The notes beneath the pieces are model-generated. The model did no database searches. It saw nothing but the letters and a program-made list of their open reading frames with translations, and had not been told where the DNA came from. A DNA stretch of 64,000 bases, from contig NZ_JAHKQN010000036.1 in the NCBI RefSeq assembly GCF_018861125.1, positions 1-64,000 on the forward strand. Direction: 5' to 3'. Below, one piece after another: positions 14,152 to 23,375 of the stretch. Every line of letters begins with the position of its first letter. Position 1 is the stretch's first letter. The position numbers were made by a program, and so were the translations under genes. This DNA comes from Cellulophaga baltica. GTDB lineage: Bacteria; Bacteroidota; Bacteroidia; Flavobacteriales; Flavobacteriaceae.

Positions 14152-15732
14152 ATGCAAATAGATAATCTCATAATAGTACTTTCAATTGTTGGTTTGGCCA
14201 GTACTGTTTTCTATGGGACATTTCGGATATCAAAATATGCGTTTCTTTTGAATATCATTATACTTTCATTTTTGGTGTTCTACGTTGCTCAAGGAAATGA
14301 ATTGGTGTCTATTTTGCTCTATTTGGTTTGTCCGCTACTATTAATTAATACAGGACTCTATGTTTTTCTTCATAAAACCGAAAATCCGCAAAATGGCGGC
14401 AGCAAATACCAAGTTAATTTTGCGACTACCAAAGGAAATTTCAAATTAGCGAACATTAAACGTGGTGCATCGGTCATTGGTGCTGCAGGAAGTGGAAAAA
14501 CCGAAAGTGTGGTGTATGGCTTTCTGAAACACTTCCAAAAAGAGAGCTTTTGCGGCATCATTCACGACTATAAAGATTTTGAACTGACCGAAATGGCATA
14601 TCCACTTTTTAAGGATAATGATGTTCCGTTTAAGGTCATTTCCTTTGATAAAATCACTCATCGGGTAAATCCTATTGCACCCCGTTATTTAGAGAACGAG
14701 GAAAGCGTAAACGAGGTGTCACGGGTATTAATAGAAAACCTATTAGAACAAAGAGAAAGTGGTGCAGCGGGAACAACAAAATTCTTCAACGACGCAGCTG
14801 AAGGTTTGGTAGGTGGCTTGATTTGGAAACTGAAAACCGACTATCCCAACTATTGTACGCTACCCCATTTAATTGCGATTTATCAATTCTTGGATACTGA
14901 CAGCCTTATTCAGTTTTTGGCAACCAATACCACCTCAAGAGCGATGGCTGATGCATTTATTAGCGGCAAAGATTCAGATAGACAGACCGCTGGTGTGAAA
15001 AGTACCTTGGCAAACGCTCTGAAACGAATTAGTACACAACGGATTTTTATGACCTTGTCCGCAGATGAAGTGCCACTCGATATAAATAACGAAGAAAATC
15101 CCTGCGTGATTTCAATCGTGAACAATCCAAAATTTGAAACTTCGTATGCGCCTGTCATCGCTGCGATTATGCACACCATTATCAAACAAATGAGTGTTCG
15201 CGGGCAGCGACCGTCTTTTTTAGTAATGGAAGAAGCGCCTACCATACGACTTTTGAATATGCACCGCATTCCAGCAACATTGAGAAGCTACAATATCTCT
15301 ACGATTTATGTGATGCAGGACAAAATACAGAACGATATGATGTACGGCGACAAAGCAAGCAAAGCCATTTTAAGCAACCTGTCCTACCAATTCTTCGGAA
15401 AGGTCAATGACCCGGACACCGCCAAATACTATGAGCGCTTTTTTGAAATCATCAAAGACCCAACGAAAAGCATCAGTCGTGGACACAATCTTGATTTTGA
15501 TACACGCATTACGACTGGAGAAAAGGAAATCCCAAAGATAAGGGCAGACGTTTTCTTTCGATTAAAGCAAGGGGAGTTTATTACCTATGCCGATGGAAAA
15601 GATCAGAAGGTGCAGTTTAAATTAGCGGCTATTCAAAGAGCATTACCAAAGGAATCGAAACAGTTTTCTCCGGGAGATTTGGAGTCTAATTTTGAAAAAA
15701 TTTATAACGAGGTTCAGGCTATATTTAACTAG
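14152..15732 (+). CDS. mobC: Type IV coupling protein (MobC/TraG-VirD4 family ATPase)
   Basis: The 526-residue protein has three or so N-terminal membrane segments (about residues 5-75), a Walker A motif in GAAGSGKTESV (about 108-118) and a Walker B region in PSFLVMEEAPTIRL. The tail includes FFRLKQGEFITYADGKDQKVQFKL. It couples the relaxosome to the conjugative channel and powers DNA export. It completes the bfmA-mobB-mobC operon. A short degraded copy of its C-terminal region occurs at 17762-17929, beyond an SDR/AraC insertion. Confidence 0.88.
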   Translation: MQIDNLIIVLSIVGLASTVFYGTFRISKYAFLLNIIILSFLVFYVAQGNELVSILLYLVCPLLLINTGLYVFLHKTENPQNGGSKYQVNFATTKGNFKLANIKRGASVIGAAGSGKTESVVYGFLKHFQKESFCGIIHDYKDFELTEMAYPLFKDNDVPFKVISFDKITHRVNPIAPRYLENEESVNEVSRVLIENLLEQRESGAAGTTKFFNDAAEGLVGGLIWKLKTDYPNYCTLPHLIAIYQFLDTDSLIQFLATNTTSRAMADAFISGKDSDRQTAGVKSTLANALKRISTQRIFMTLSADEVPLDINNEENPCVISIVNNPKFETSYAPVIAAIMHTIIKQMSVRGQRPSFLVMEEAPTIRLLNMHRIPATLRSYNISTIYVMQDKIQNDMMYGDKASKAILSNLSYQFFGKVNDPDTAKYYERFFEIIKDPTKSISRGHNLDFDTRITTGEKEIPKIRADVFFRLKQGEFITYADGKDQKVQFKLAAIQRALPKESKQFSPGDLESNFEKIYNEVQAIFN

Positions 15733-15950
15733 CTTACTATCATTGGGAATTTGAACATGTGTTTTAGTGCTGCAGGTAAAAAACTTTAGATACAACGAGT
15801 TCTCTTTTATTTCCTTACATTTCTTCCTATAAATATTCCAGCAACACTTTATACCGTTAAAAATAATTTGATTACAACAAACACCAATTCGGTTACTTTT
15901 TAAAAATGAACAACTAAGAACTTTGCTATAGAATTAAAATATAAAATACG

Positions 15951-16691
15951 ATGCAAAATCTTGAAGAAAAAGTAGTTGCCATTACAGGAGCAAATGTAGG
16001 AATTGGTAAAGCCATTGCAGTAAAATTATCGGAAAAGGGAACAAAAGTTGTATTAGGTGCGAGAAATACCGAACTTTTGGAAAAGGTTGTTGAAGAAATT
16101 AGAAGTAAGGGTGGCGAAGCTGCATTTGTAAAAATCGATGTGAGCCATAAAGCTGATTTGGCTCGGTTGGTAAATGCAGCAGTTACAGTATATGGAAAGT
16201 TAGATGTTATGGTAAATAATGCAGGTGTTGCAGGTATCAGTCGTGTTGACGAATTGGATGTTCACAGCTGGGACGAAATGATTGACATTAATATAAAAGG
16301 AACTTTGTACGGAATGGCAGCGGCAATTCCTGTTTTTAAACAGCAACAATCGGGACACATTGTCAATATCATTTCAACTTCGGGAATAAAAATTGTGCCC
16401 ACACAAGCCGTTTATGCCGCAACAAAAAATGCTGTACGCACAATTTCCGAAGCTTTTCGGCAAGAATCGGATGGAAGCATCCGGATTACCGGTATTTCGC
16501 CTGGATATGTAAAAACAGATTTTGCTGTAAAAAGCGTAAATACCAAAGATTTGAAAGCCGCCGCTTCCAACGCTGTTAAATCATTGGCAATAAGCCCCGA
16601 GGCGGTTGCTAATGCTGTGATTTACGCTATCAGCCAGCCCAAAGATGTTGAAGTTGGAGACATTGTTATTCGTCCTGCAAAGCAACATTAA
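15951..16691 (+). CDS. SDR-family oxidoreductase
   Basis: A 246-residue short-chain dehydrogenase with TGANVGIGK (residues 12-20), GARN at the end of the second strand (NADP-type), NNAGVAG, catalytic Ser in ISTSGIK, YAATK, and the ISPGYVKTDF loop. It is close to the small-alcohol/ketone SDRs often found under AraC control. The next gene, an AraC regulator, begins 5 bases after the stop, so they form a regulator-enzyme pair. The pair lies between intact mobC and a mobC fragment, so it was probably acquired as a unit. Confidence 0.85.
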   Translation: MQNLEEKVVAITGANVGIGKAIAVKLSEKGTKVVLGARNTELLEKVVEEIRSKGGEAAFVKIDVSHKADLARLVNAAVTVYGKLDVMVNNAGVAGISRVDELDVHSWDEMIDINIKGTLYGMAAAIPVFKQQQSGHIVNIISTSGIKIVPTQAVYAATKNAVRTISEAFRQESDGSIRITGISPGYVKTDFAVKSVNTKDLKAAASNAVKSLAISPEAVANAVIYAISQPKDVEVGDIVIRPAKQH

Positions 16692-16695
16692 TTAT

Positions 16696-17622
16696 ATGGA
16701 ATTTAAAATGAAACGAAAATCGAACATAGTACCTATTGAAAGCATTTCGCAATTGACCCAGAAATTAGGGCTTTCGCCACCATTACACCCCTTGATTGCA
16801 GTGGTGGATTACCATGAGGCTTCGCTTGAAATGTTTCCAAAAGGACAAAAAATAAGTCTTGAATTTTATAAAATTTCATTCAAAAAAACGTACAAGGGCA
16901 AAACAAAATATGGACAAGGATATTATGATTTTGAAGAAGGCGGGCTGGCTTTTTTAAAACCTAAACAAATAGTTATTTCTCCAGAACAAATACAAAACTA
17001 TATTGGTTTAGCTTTGTATTTCCATTCTGATTTTATTCTAAATTACCCATTAGGCAATACAATAAATCGATACGGATTTTTCTCTTACGATGTTTCCGAG
17101 GCCCTGTTTTTATCCATAAATGAAAAAGAAATCATATCCCATCTGTTTGCTTCAATAGCCCATGAGTTAAACAATAATATGGACCATTTTAGTCAAGATG
17201 TCCTAGTAGCTCAAATAGAATTGCTACTCCATTACAGCAATCGTTTTTACCATAGACAATTCATTACTAGAAAAGCAGTAAATCACAATATTATAACTTC
17301 TTTGGACGGACTATTGTTCGACTATTTTGAAAAAAATAAGGGCCTGAAAAACGGGGTACCTTCTGTCAGTTATTTCAGTACGCAGCTAAAATTGTCACAG
17401 CGCTATTTAAGTGATATGCTTCGTTCACTGACAGGATTGAACACACAGCAGTATATTCAGAATGCTATTATAGAAAAAGCGAAAGAAAAATTAGCAGCAT
17501 CTAATTTATCCGTTTCAGAAATTGCTTTTGAACTGGGTTTTGAGCATTCGCAGTCATTTAGTAGATTGTTTAAGGCAAAAACAAGCCTTTCACCTTTGGA
17601 ATTTAGACAAGCGTTCAACTGA
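16696..17622 (+). CDS. AraC-family transcriptional regulator
   Basis: The open frame extends back into the SDR gene, but ATG 16696 (MEFKMKRKSNIV) or 16708 is the natural start, giving about 309 residues. The N-terminal sensor domain includes YGQGYYDFEEGGLAFLKPKQ. The C-terminal 100 residues hold the two AraC HTH units: PSVSYFSTQLKLSQRYLSDMLRSLTGLN and LSVSEIAFELGFEHSQSFSRLFKAKTSLSPLEFR. It is clearly paralogous to the regulator at 25521-26459 (shared DFxLNYPL, LLLHYSNRFYxRQFxTRK and the HTH layout). It is expected to control the adjacent SDR gene. Confidence 0.85.
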   Translation: MEFKMKRKSNIVPIESISQLTQKLGLSPPLHPLIAVVDYHEASLEMFPKGQKISLEFYKISFKKTYKGKTKYGQGYYDFEEGGLAFLKPKQIVISPEQIQNYIGLALYFHSDFILNYPLGNTINRYGFFSYDVSEALFLSINEKEIISHLFASIAHELNNNMDHFSQDVLVAQIELLLHYSNRFYHRQFITRKAVNHNIITSLDGLLFDYFEKNKGLKNGVPSVSYFSTQLKLSQRYLSDMLRSLTGLNTQQYIQNAIIEKAKEKLAASNLSVSEIAFELGFEHSQSFSRLFKAKTSLSPLEFRQAFN

Positions 17623-17761
17623 AACGAAACACAGTACAAAAGTCCCAGTAAATAACCAAACAAGGAATATAGTAAAAAGGCTCTTTTTCGCTACCTACTT
17701 TTCGTTGTTCATTTTTTTTAACTACCATAAAGATTTTGATATTTAAATTAGGAGTAACAAT

Positions 17762-17929
17762 CGTGATATTATAAAAATTAAAGCATACGTTTTATATGGA
17801 TTAAAGTAAAGCGAGTTTGTAACCTATGCTGCTGGGAAGGATACGAAAGTGCGGTTGAACTTAGCGGAGAATTTTGAGCCGGTTTACGTAGGAGTGAGGT
17901 CTATTTTTAAACAGGAAACAATCAAGTAA
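17762..17929 (+). pseudogene. Degraded C-terminal fragment of a second mobC gene
   Basis: Translation in one frame gives IKIKAYVLYGLK-stop-SEFVTYAAGKDTKVRLNLAENFEPVYVGVRSIFKQ, ending at TAA 17927-17929. It aligns with the end of the intact MobC (PKIRADVFFRLKQGEFITYADGKDQKVQFKL...NFEKIYNEVQAIF). A CAA to TAA change makes the internal stop. Only about 55 codons remain. Because the intact gene ends at 15732, the SDR/AraC pair sits between a full and a partial copy, a signature of insertion or element fusion. Confidence 0.75.
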
Positions 17930-17989
17930 TTCTATTTACGTCGCTTATTTGTAACAAAATTGATATATTTGTCGTAAATAAGCAACAAA

Positions 17990-18277
17990 ATGAATTCTAA
18001 GAAAACTATTCTTCTTCCAAAATATCAAAAAGTTTTTGAACAGATAGGGGAGAATATAAAGCTAGCAAGAAAGCGAAGAAAGTTAACGACAGAACAAGTT
18101 TCTGAACGTGCCGGTATTCACAGGGCTACCCTTTATCGCATAGAAAAAGGGGACGCTGCAGTTGCTATTGGATTGTATTTTAATGTTTTTAGAGTGCTTA
18201 ACCTTCAAGATGATTTTCTAAAATTGGCTGTGGATGATGAATTCGGAAGAAAATTGCAAGACCTTGATTTATTATAA
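17990..18277 (+). CDS. HipB-like XRE-family antitoxin
   Basis: A 95-residue helix-turn-helix protein: IGENIKLARKRRKLTTEQVSERAGIHRATLYRIEKGDAAVAIGLYFNVFRVLNL is a full Cro/C1-type HTH with the extension typical of HipB partners. The gene precedes hipA by 5 bases, so they share an operon. Known HipB proteins bind operators in their own promoter and sequester HipA. The promoter should lie in the 60 bases between the mobC fragment and the start. Its place at the edge of an inserted segment fits a stabilisation role. Confidence 0.8.
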   Translation: MNSKKTILLPKYQKVFEQIGENIKLARKRRKLTTEQVSERAGIHRATLYRIEKGDAAVAIGLYFNVFRVLNLQDDFLKLAVDDEFGRKLQDLDLL

Positions 18278-18282
18278 AAAAT

Positions 18283-19533
18283 ATGGCTGGAGGAAAATTT
18301 GATATATATGTTTTTGCCGATTGGATTGGTTTAGAATCTGCTACGCTCATTGGGATTCTTTCTGCGCATTTTGCCAAGGGTAAAAAGGCGTTCAGTTTTG
18401 AATATGACAAAGATTGGTTAAAGACCGATGCACAACGATTACTAGATCCAGATATAGAATTTTATTCAGGCCCGCAATACCCTGCAAATAAAGAGAATTT
18501 TGGAATCTTTTTAGATAGTATGCCAGACACTTGGGGTAGGACTTTAATGAAACGTAGAGCTGCTCAAGAGGCCAGGGCAAAAAATGAAAAAGCAGACACG
18601 TTATATGAAATAGATTATCTGCTTGGAGTTTTTGATGAAAGCAGAATGGGGGCATTACGTTTTAAAACGGATTTGGATGGTGCTTTCTTAGATAACGATG
18701 CACAGAGTCCAACACCACCTTGGTCATCACTTGGCGAACTTCAAGAAGCCGTAAATCAGTTAGAAAATGATGAACAAAGTGATGCTATTAGAAAATGGAT
18801 AGCAGTTTTGATTGCACCTGGTTCGTCTCTAGGAGGTGCACGACCAAAAGCGAATATACTTGATGCCCAGAAGAACTTGTGGATAGCCAAATTTCCTTCT
18901 AAAATGGATGTTGTAGATAAAGCTGCTTGGGAATTTTTAGCCTATCAATTAGCCATTGCTGCGGGAATAGATATGGCAGATTCTAAAATAGAAAACGTAA
19001 GCGGTCACTACCATACATTCCTGACCAAACGATTTGATAGGGATAATGGCAAACGCATTCACTTTGCCTCGGCTATGACAATGACCGGAAATACAGAAGA
19101 TACCATCAGAGATACAACACCTAGTTATTTAGAAATTGTTGAATTTATTGAGAATTATGGAGCAGATGTTGAAGCTAATTTACACCAACTATGGCGAAGA
19201 ATGGTGTTTAATATCGCTATTTCAAATACGGATGACCATCTACGAAATCACGGATTTATTTTAACTGAAAAGGGTTGGATTCTATCGCCTGCCTATGATT
19301 TAAATCCCTCGATAGAAAAAGATGGTTTGTCTTTAAATATAGATATGGACGATAATGCTTTAAACTTTGATTTAGCTAAAAGTGTTGGCGAATATTTCAG
19401 GCTAAGCGAAAAAGAAATGAAAACCATTTTAAATGAAGTGTTGCCTGTAATTAAAGAATGGAAAAGTATCGCAAAGAAAATAAGAATTAAAAACGCAGAA
19501 ATAGAATTGATGGCTGGGGCTTTCAAGTGGTAA
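18283..19533 (+). CDS. hipA: HipA-family serine/threonine kinase toxin
   Basis: 416 residues, normal length. The N-terminal HipA_N region contains GIFLDSMPDTWGRTLMKRR. The P-loop-like segment GSSLGGARPKA holds the autophosphorylated Ser in HipA proteins. The catalytic loop is NTDDHLRNHGF and the metal-binding motif is SPAYDLNPS. HipA kinases phosphorylate translation factors such as glutamyl-tRNA synthetase and cause growth arrest or persistence; the target of this one is unknown. It pairs with the upstream HTH gene as a type II toxin-antitoxin module. Confidence 0.88.
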   Translation: MAGGKFDIYVFADWIGLESATLIGILSAHFAKGKKAFSFEYDKDWLKTDAQRLLDPDIEFYSGPQYPANKENFGIFLDSMPDTWGRTLMKRRAAQEARAKNEKADTLYEIDYLLGVFDESRMGALRFKTDLDGAFLDNDAQSPTPPWSSLGELQEAVNQLENDEQSDAIRKWIAVLIAPGSSLGGARPKANILDAQKNLWIAKFPSKMDVVDKAAWEFLAYQLAIAAGIDMADSKIENVSGHYHTFLTKRFDRDNGKRIHFASAMTMTGNTEDTIRDTTPSYLEIVEFIENYGADVEANLHQLWRRMVFNIAISNTDDHLRNHGFILTEKGWILSPAYDLNPSIEKDGLSLNIDMDDNALNFDLAKSVGEYFRLSEKEMKTILNEVLPVIKEWKSIAKKIRIKNAEIELMAGAFKW

Positions 19534-19704
19534 GAGAACCAAAAAAAATTAAATGTAAGATGTATAACATCAAATTACGGTGGATTAGACTATGTCTGAG
19601 TCCACAAGGTATTGCCAACATCCGTTCCAAATCAAAAAAAAAGTTTAACCCGTAACTTGTCATATAAGCCACTATACGCCATTTAAAATAAATACTACAG
19701 ATAA

Positions 19705-20619
19705 ATGAAGAGTAAAAAGCCTGAATCAAATTCTTTATTTGAATTATATGAAAAATTAAATCTTCGTATTGATTGGATTCAACCAATTAAAGGATTTACT
19801 ATAAATAATCTAAAAGATATTGCTTTTGAATTACCATATCAGTCACCTTCTTTTCGACCTAATTATTTCTCTCTCCTTTTTGTAAAAAGTGGAAAAGGAA
19901 AATATTCCATTGATGAACATACATTTAATTTCGAGACCCATTCTATCTATTTTACAAATCCGAGTAATCATAGAACATTTCATTGGGATGAACTAGAAGA
20001 AGCTTATCTAATAACCTTTGACGAAACTTTCTTAAAAAAGTATGTAGGAAAAGATATATTCAGTTCATTCCCTTTCTTATTGACAGAAACTTTAAGTCCA
20101 AAAGTTGCAGCTGATGATTTTTTTAAAACCACAGAAGAAATATACCTTCAAATTGAAAAAGAGTATCAAGAAGATTCTATAGAAAAGCATCAAATTATTG
20201 GCCACTTATTAGCTGTATTGCTTTATAAAATTAAGGCTTATTTTTGGCAAAATTATAATCCTATCTACGAAGGAAATAGAAGTTCTCAAATTGTAAAGTC
20301 ATTTAAACTTCAACTTGAAAAACACTATCGGGATTTGAATAGAGGTATTATTGATGTTGTTTTTAGAGTGCAGGATTATGCAGATGCACAAAACCTGCAT
20401 CCTAATTATTTAAGCAATGTAATAAAAACGAAAACTGGCAAAACTATTTCGGACTGGATAACTCAAAAAACAATTATTGAAGCAAAGACACTTTTGCAAA
20501 ATAAATCGCTTTCTATCAAAGAGATTGCCCATAAACTAAGTTTTTCGGAAACAGCACATTTCAGTAATTACTTCAAAAAACAAGTTGGTATGTCGCCAAA
20601 TCAATTCAGAAAATTATAG
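19705..20619 (+). CDS. AraC-family transcriptional regulator
   Basis: 304 residues. The N-terminal cupin-like sensor (YFSLLFVKSGKGKYSIDEHTFNFETHSIYFTNPSNHRTFHW) is followed by a helical linker. The C-terminal HTH pair reads LHPNYLSNVIKTKTGKTISDWI and LSIKEIAHKLSFSETAHFSNYFKKQVGMSPNQFRK. It is of a different subgroup from the other two AraC proteins here. It reads toward an SDR/DUF1097/SDR/lipoprotein run starting 100 bases downstream, which it probably controls. Confidence 0.85.
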   Translation: MKSKKPESNSLFELYEKLNLRIDWIQPIKGFTINNLKDIAFELPYQSPSFRPNYFSLLFVKSGKGKYSIDEHTFNFETHSIYFTNPSNHRTFHWDELEEAYLITFDETFLKKYVGKDIFSSFPFLLTETLSPKVAADDFFKTTEEIYLQIEKEYQEDSIEKHQIIGHLLAVLLYKIKAYFWQNYNPIYEGNRSSQIVKSFKLQLEKHYRDLNRGIIDVVFRVQDYADAQNLHPNYLSNVIKTKTGKTISDWITQKTIIEAKTLLQNKSLSIKEIAHKLSFSETAHFSNYFKKQVGMSPNQFRKL

Positions 20620-20718
20620 TCCTCTCTTTAAAATTTGCAATCAATACTGTATTTCTTGCAACAATACACATTAAAGCTCCCAATACATTTGCACTATAAA
20701 TATTAAATATAGAGTCAA

Positions 20719-21459
20719 ATGAAAATATTAAACAATAAAGTAGCCTTAGTAACAGGCTCATCGAGAGGAATAGGTGCCGAAATAGTACAACAATTCGGAA
20801 AATCAGGAGCTAAAGTTGTGATAAATTACAACGGAAGTAAAGAAAAAGCGGAAGAAGTTGTTCATGCAATTATAACAAAAGGTGGTGAAGCCATTGCTGT
20901 ACAAGCGGATGTTAGCAAACCTGAAGATGTAGCACGTTTGTTCGATGCAACAATAGCACATTTCGGTAAAATTGACATTCTAGTGAACAATGCTGGGTTA
21001 ATGCTTAATTCTTCCATTAAAGATGCCGCGGATGACTTGTTTGAGAAACAAATGAACGTTAATGTAAAAGGAGTATTCAATACACTTCGAGAAGCTTCAA
21101 CCAAGTTAGCAGACCATGGAAGCATCATCAATTTTTCATCTACGGTTACACGAACAATTTTTCCAACGTATGGCATCTATTCTGCTACTAAAGCTGCGGT
21201 AGAACAAATAAGTAAAGTATTTGCCAAAGAAATAGGCAGCAGAGGCATTAATGTAAACTGTGTGTTGCCTGGACCAACAAGTACCGAATTGTTTTTAAAA
21301 GGAAAACCCGATGAAGTAATTGCTAAACTAGCAGGTACTAATGCCTTCAATCGATTAGGAACACCAGAAGACATTGCTAAAATAGTTGTGTTCTTAGCAA
21401 GTGATGAATCCAAATGGATTTCTGCACAAAGCATAGGTGCAAATGGAGGAATGGCATAA
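20719..21459 (+). CDS. SDR-family oxidoreductase
   Basis: 246 residues, classical SDR of the FabG-like type: TGSSRGIG cofactor loop at about 13-20, VNNAGLM, FSSTVTR with the catalytic Ser, YSATK, VLPGPTSTELF and a C-terminal AQSIGANGG. After the second strand it has INYNGSK, which usually tolerates NADP. First gene of a likely four-gene run with short gaps (18, 3 and 6 bases). Substrate unknown; aldehyde or ketone reduction is the usual activity. Confidence 0.85.
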   Translation: MKILNNKVALVTGSSRGIGAEIVQQFGKSGAKVVINYNGSKEKAEEVVHAIITKGGEAIAVQADVSKPEDVARLFDATIAHFGKIDILVNNAGLMLNSSIKDAADDLFEKQMNVNVKGVFNTLREASTKLADHGSIINFSSTVTRTIFPTYGIYSATKAAVEQISKVFAKEIGSRGINVNCVLPGPTSTELFLKGKPDEVIAKLAGTNAFNRLGTPEDIAKIVVFLASDESKWISAQSIGANGGMA

Positions 21460-21477
21460 CTAAAAAGCAAAAACATT

Positions 21478-21948
21478 ATGAAAGAATTTCTAAAAGCAAT
21501 AACAATGGGTGCTTGTGGTGCGCTTGCTGTTTTTACATCATTTTCATTGCATTGGCCTACTTGGGTTTTATTTATAGCTTGGGTAAGTTATTATCTATTT
21601 GGTAAATCATTAAGGTCTGCATTGTATGCATTAATACCGATAACTGCAGGGATATTAATGGGTGTAATAATTCAAATATTTGGTGGAATATTTAGTAAAT
21701 ATCTTGGAGCTATTGGCTTTTCTTTAGCCGTATTTTTATTGATTACATCACTAACATACTTATCAAAAATTAAATGGTTTAGCAATATTATTGCTTGGTT
21801 TATTGGACTCATTATTTTCTTTGGCGTTCATCCACATATAGAACCTAAACCAATATTAAGCCTATTCATTCCAATAGTAGCAGGTATCTCTTTTGCCTTT
21901 ATAAATGATACCATAACAAGTATAATTTCAAAAGAACATAAAAATTAA
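21478..21948 (+). CDS. DUF1097-family membrane protein
   Basis: 156 residues with about five hydrophobic segments from the N-terminal GALAVFTSFSLHWPTWVLFIAWVSYYLFG region onward, then ALIPITAGILMGVIIQIF and further helices to residue 145. The layout and Gly-rich helices match DUF1097 proteins (YcdZ-like inner-membrane proteins), whose role is not established. It lies between two SDR genes with gaps of 18 and 3 bases, so co-transcription is likely. Confidence 0.75.
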   Translation: MKEFLKAITMGACGALAVFTSFSLHWPTWVLFIAWVSYYLFGKSLRSALYALIPITAGILMGVIIQIFGGIFSKYLGAIGFSLAVFLLITSLTYLSKIKWFSNIIAWFIGLIIFFGVHPHIEPKPILSLFIPIVAGISFAFINDTITSIISKEHKN

Positions 21949-21951
21949 AAT

Positions 21952-22704
21952 ATGAATAGTTTAAAAAATAGAGTTGCTATAATAACTGGTTCTGGTAGAG
22001 GACTTGGAAAAGCAATAGCAGAACGATATGCTGCTTTAGGTGCAGATATTGTATTAAATTACTCGAGAGACAAAGCATCTGCAGATGAAGTTGAAGAAAA
22101 CATAAAAGCAATGGGAGCTCGTGTTTTTTCTGTACAAGCAGATGTTAGTAAGGTTGCAGATATTAAGCATCTCTTTTCAGAAGCTAAGAAAGCTTTCGGG
22201 AAGATAGATATTGTTATCGCCAATGCAGGTATTGAAATGGTGGAAACACCAGTAATTGATTTTACTGAAGAACAGTTTGATAAATTATTTTCAATTAATA
22301 CCAAAGGAGCTTATTTTACAATGCAACAGGCAGCGAAACAGATTGAAGATAATGGTCGCATTATTTATATCGCTTCTAGTACAACCGTTTTTCCTGTCGC
22401 TGGAATGGCTATTTACGGAGGCAGTAAAACGACACCAAAATATATGGTAGATGTTTTGTCTAAAGAAATTGGTCATAGAGGTGTTACCGTAAATTCAATC
22501 ATCCCTTTTGCAGTAGACCATTCAGGAATTTTTGCAGAAGAAAACAGTTATCCAGAGTTAAGAAAATCATTAATAGATAGTTGCCCTATGAAAAGACTGG
22601 CAGCAGTTGAAGATGTAGCAAATGTAGCTGAGTTTTTTGCAAGTGATATGGCTTCTTTTGTAAACGGACAACATTTATTACTTAACGGAGGTGCTACACA
22701 ATAA
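21952..22704 (+). CDS. SDR-family oxidoreductase
   Basis: 250 residues with TGSGRGLGKA, NYSRDKASA after the second strand, VIANAGIEM, IASSTTVF, YGGSKTTPKYM (Tyr and Lys of the active site) and VNGQHLLLNGG near the end. The usual VNxxxPG segment reads VNSIIPFAVDHSGIF, a divergence in the substrate loop. Third gene of the run starting at 20719, 3 bases after the DUF1097 gene. It shares about the same architecture as its neighbour, so the two may be old duplicates. Confidence 0.85.
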   Translation: MNSLKNRVAIITGSGRGLGKAIAERYAALGADIVLNYSRDKASADEVEENIKAMGARVFSVQADVSKVADIKHLFSEAKKAFGKIDIVIANAGIEMVETPVIDFTEEQFDKLFSINTKGAYFTMQQAAKQIEDNGRIIYIASSTTVFPVAGMAIYGGSKTTPKYMVDVLSKEIGHRGVTVNSIIPFAVDHSGIFAEENSYPELRKSLIDSCPMKRLAAVEDVANVAEFFASDMASFVNGQHLLLNGGATQ

Positions 22705-22710
22705 TTACTT

Positions 22711-23127
22711 ATGAAGATAACAAAACTTTTAATCCTAATACTATCCGCAAGTAATTTCATTGCTTGCGGACAAATAGGAAATCACGAGCATACAGAAATG
22801 AAAAATATAAATTATGATGAAATCACCAATGCCAATGTAAGACACGCAATTGAAACTTGGCAAAAAGCAGATTCAGAAAAATGGTTTTTTCTATTTACAA
22901 AGGATGCTACTTTGTATGATGATGGAAACCCTAGAAATTTTCTAAAATTTAGCACTAAAGCAATTGGTAACGAATATTTCACAAGTATTGATAAAATTGA
23001 AGACAATAGTTTGAGTGTTTATGGCAAACTTCACAGCGATACTTGGGGGGATTTCAAAACTTATTTCAAATTTCATAGCAATGAAAACGGAAAGTTTTAT
23101 AAACTGGAAATTGGGCAAGCGGAATAA
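22711..23127 (+). CDS. NTF2-like (SnoaL-type) lipoprotein
   Basis: 138 residues with an N-terminal lipoprotein signal ending in SASNFIAC followed by GQIGN, so it should be anchored to the membrane. The mature part (VRHAIETWQKADSEKWFFLFTKDATLYDDGNPRNF...EYFTSIDKI) resembles SnoaL/NTF2 folds, cone-shaped small domains that bind or convert small hydrophobic molecules. It starts 6 bases after the SDR stop and ends the run. Function in partnership with the SDR enzymes is inferred from position only. Confidence 0.65.
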   Translation: MKITKLLILILSASNFIACGQIGNHEHTEMKNINYDEITNANVRHAIETWQKADSEKWFFLFTKDATLYDDGNPRNFLKFSTKAIGNEYFTSIDKIEDNSLSVYGKLHSDTWGDFKTYFKFHSNENGKFYKLEIGQAE

Positions 23128-23375
23128 AAACGGCATATAACAAAGAAGTTATATTTTATTGCTATTTCTTGCTAAAGTAAAGGTGACTTGATTTTCATGA
23201 ATATGTACTTCACTAAAAATCAAAAACCAATTTGCCATTCGTTAGATGATAACCTACACTTAATTCAATAGTACTTTCAGCAAAAAATCCAATTCGGATA
23301 CAACCATCCTCAATTAGGCTACAAATGCAAAACTCAATCTTCTGAATTTTGTACCATGTTTAATTTAAAAGGTTT

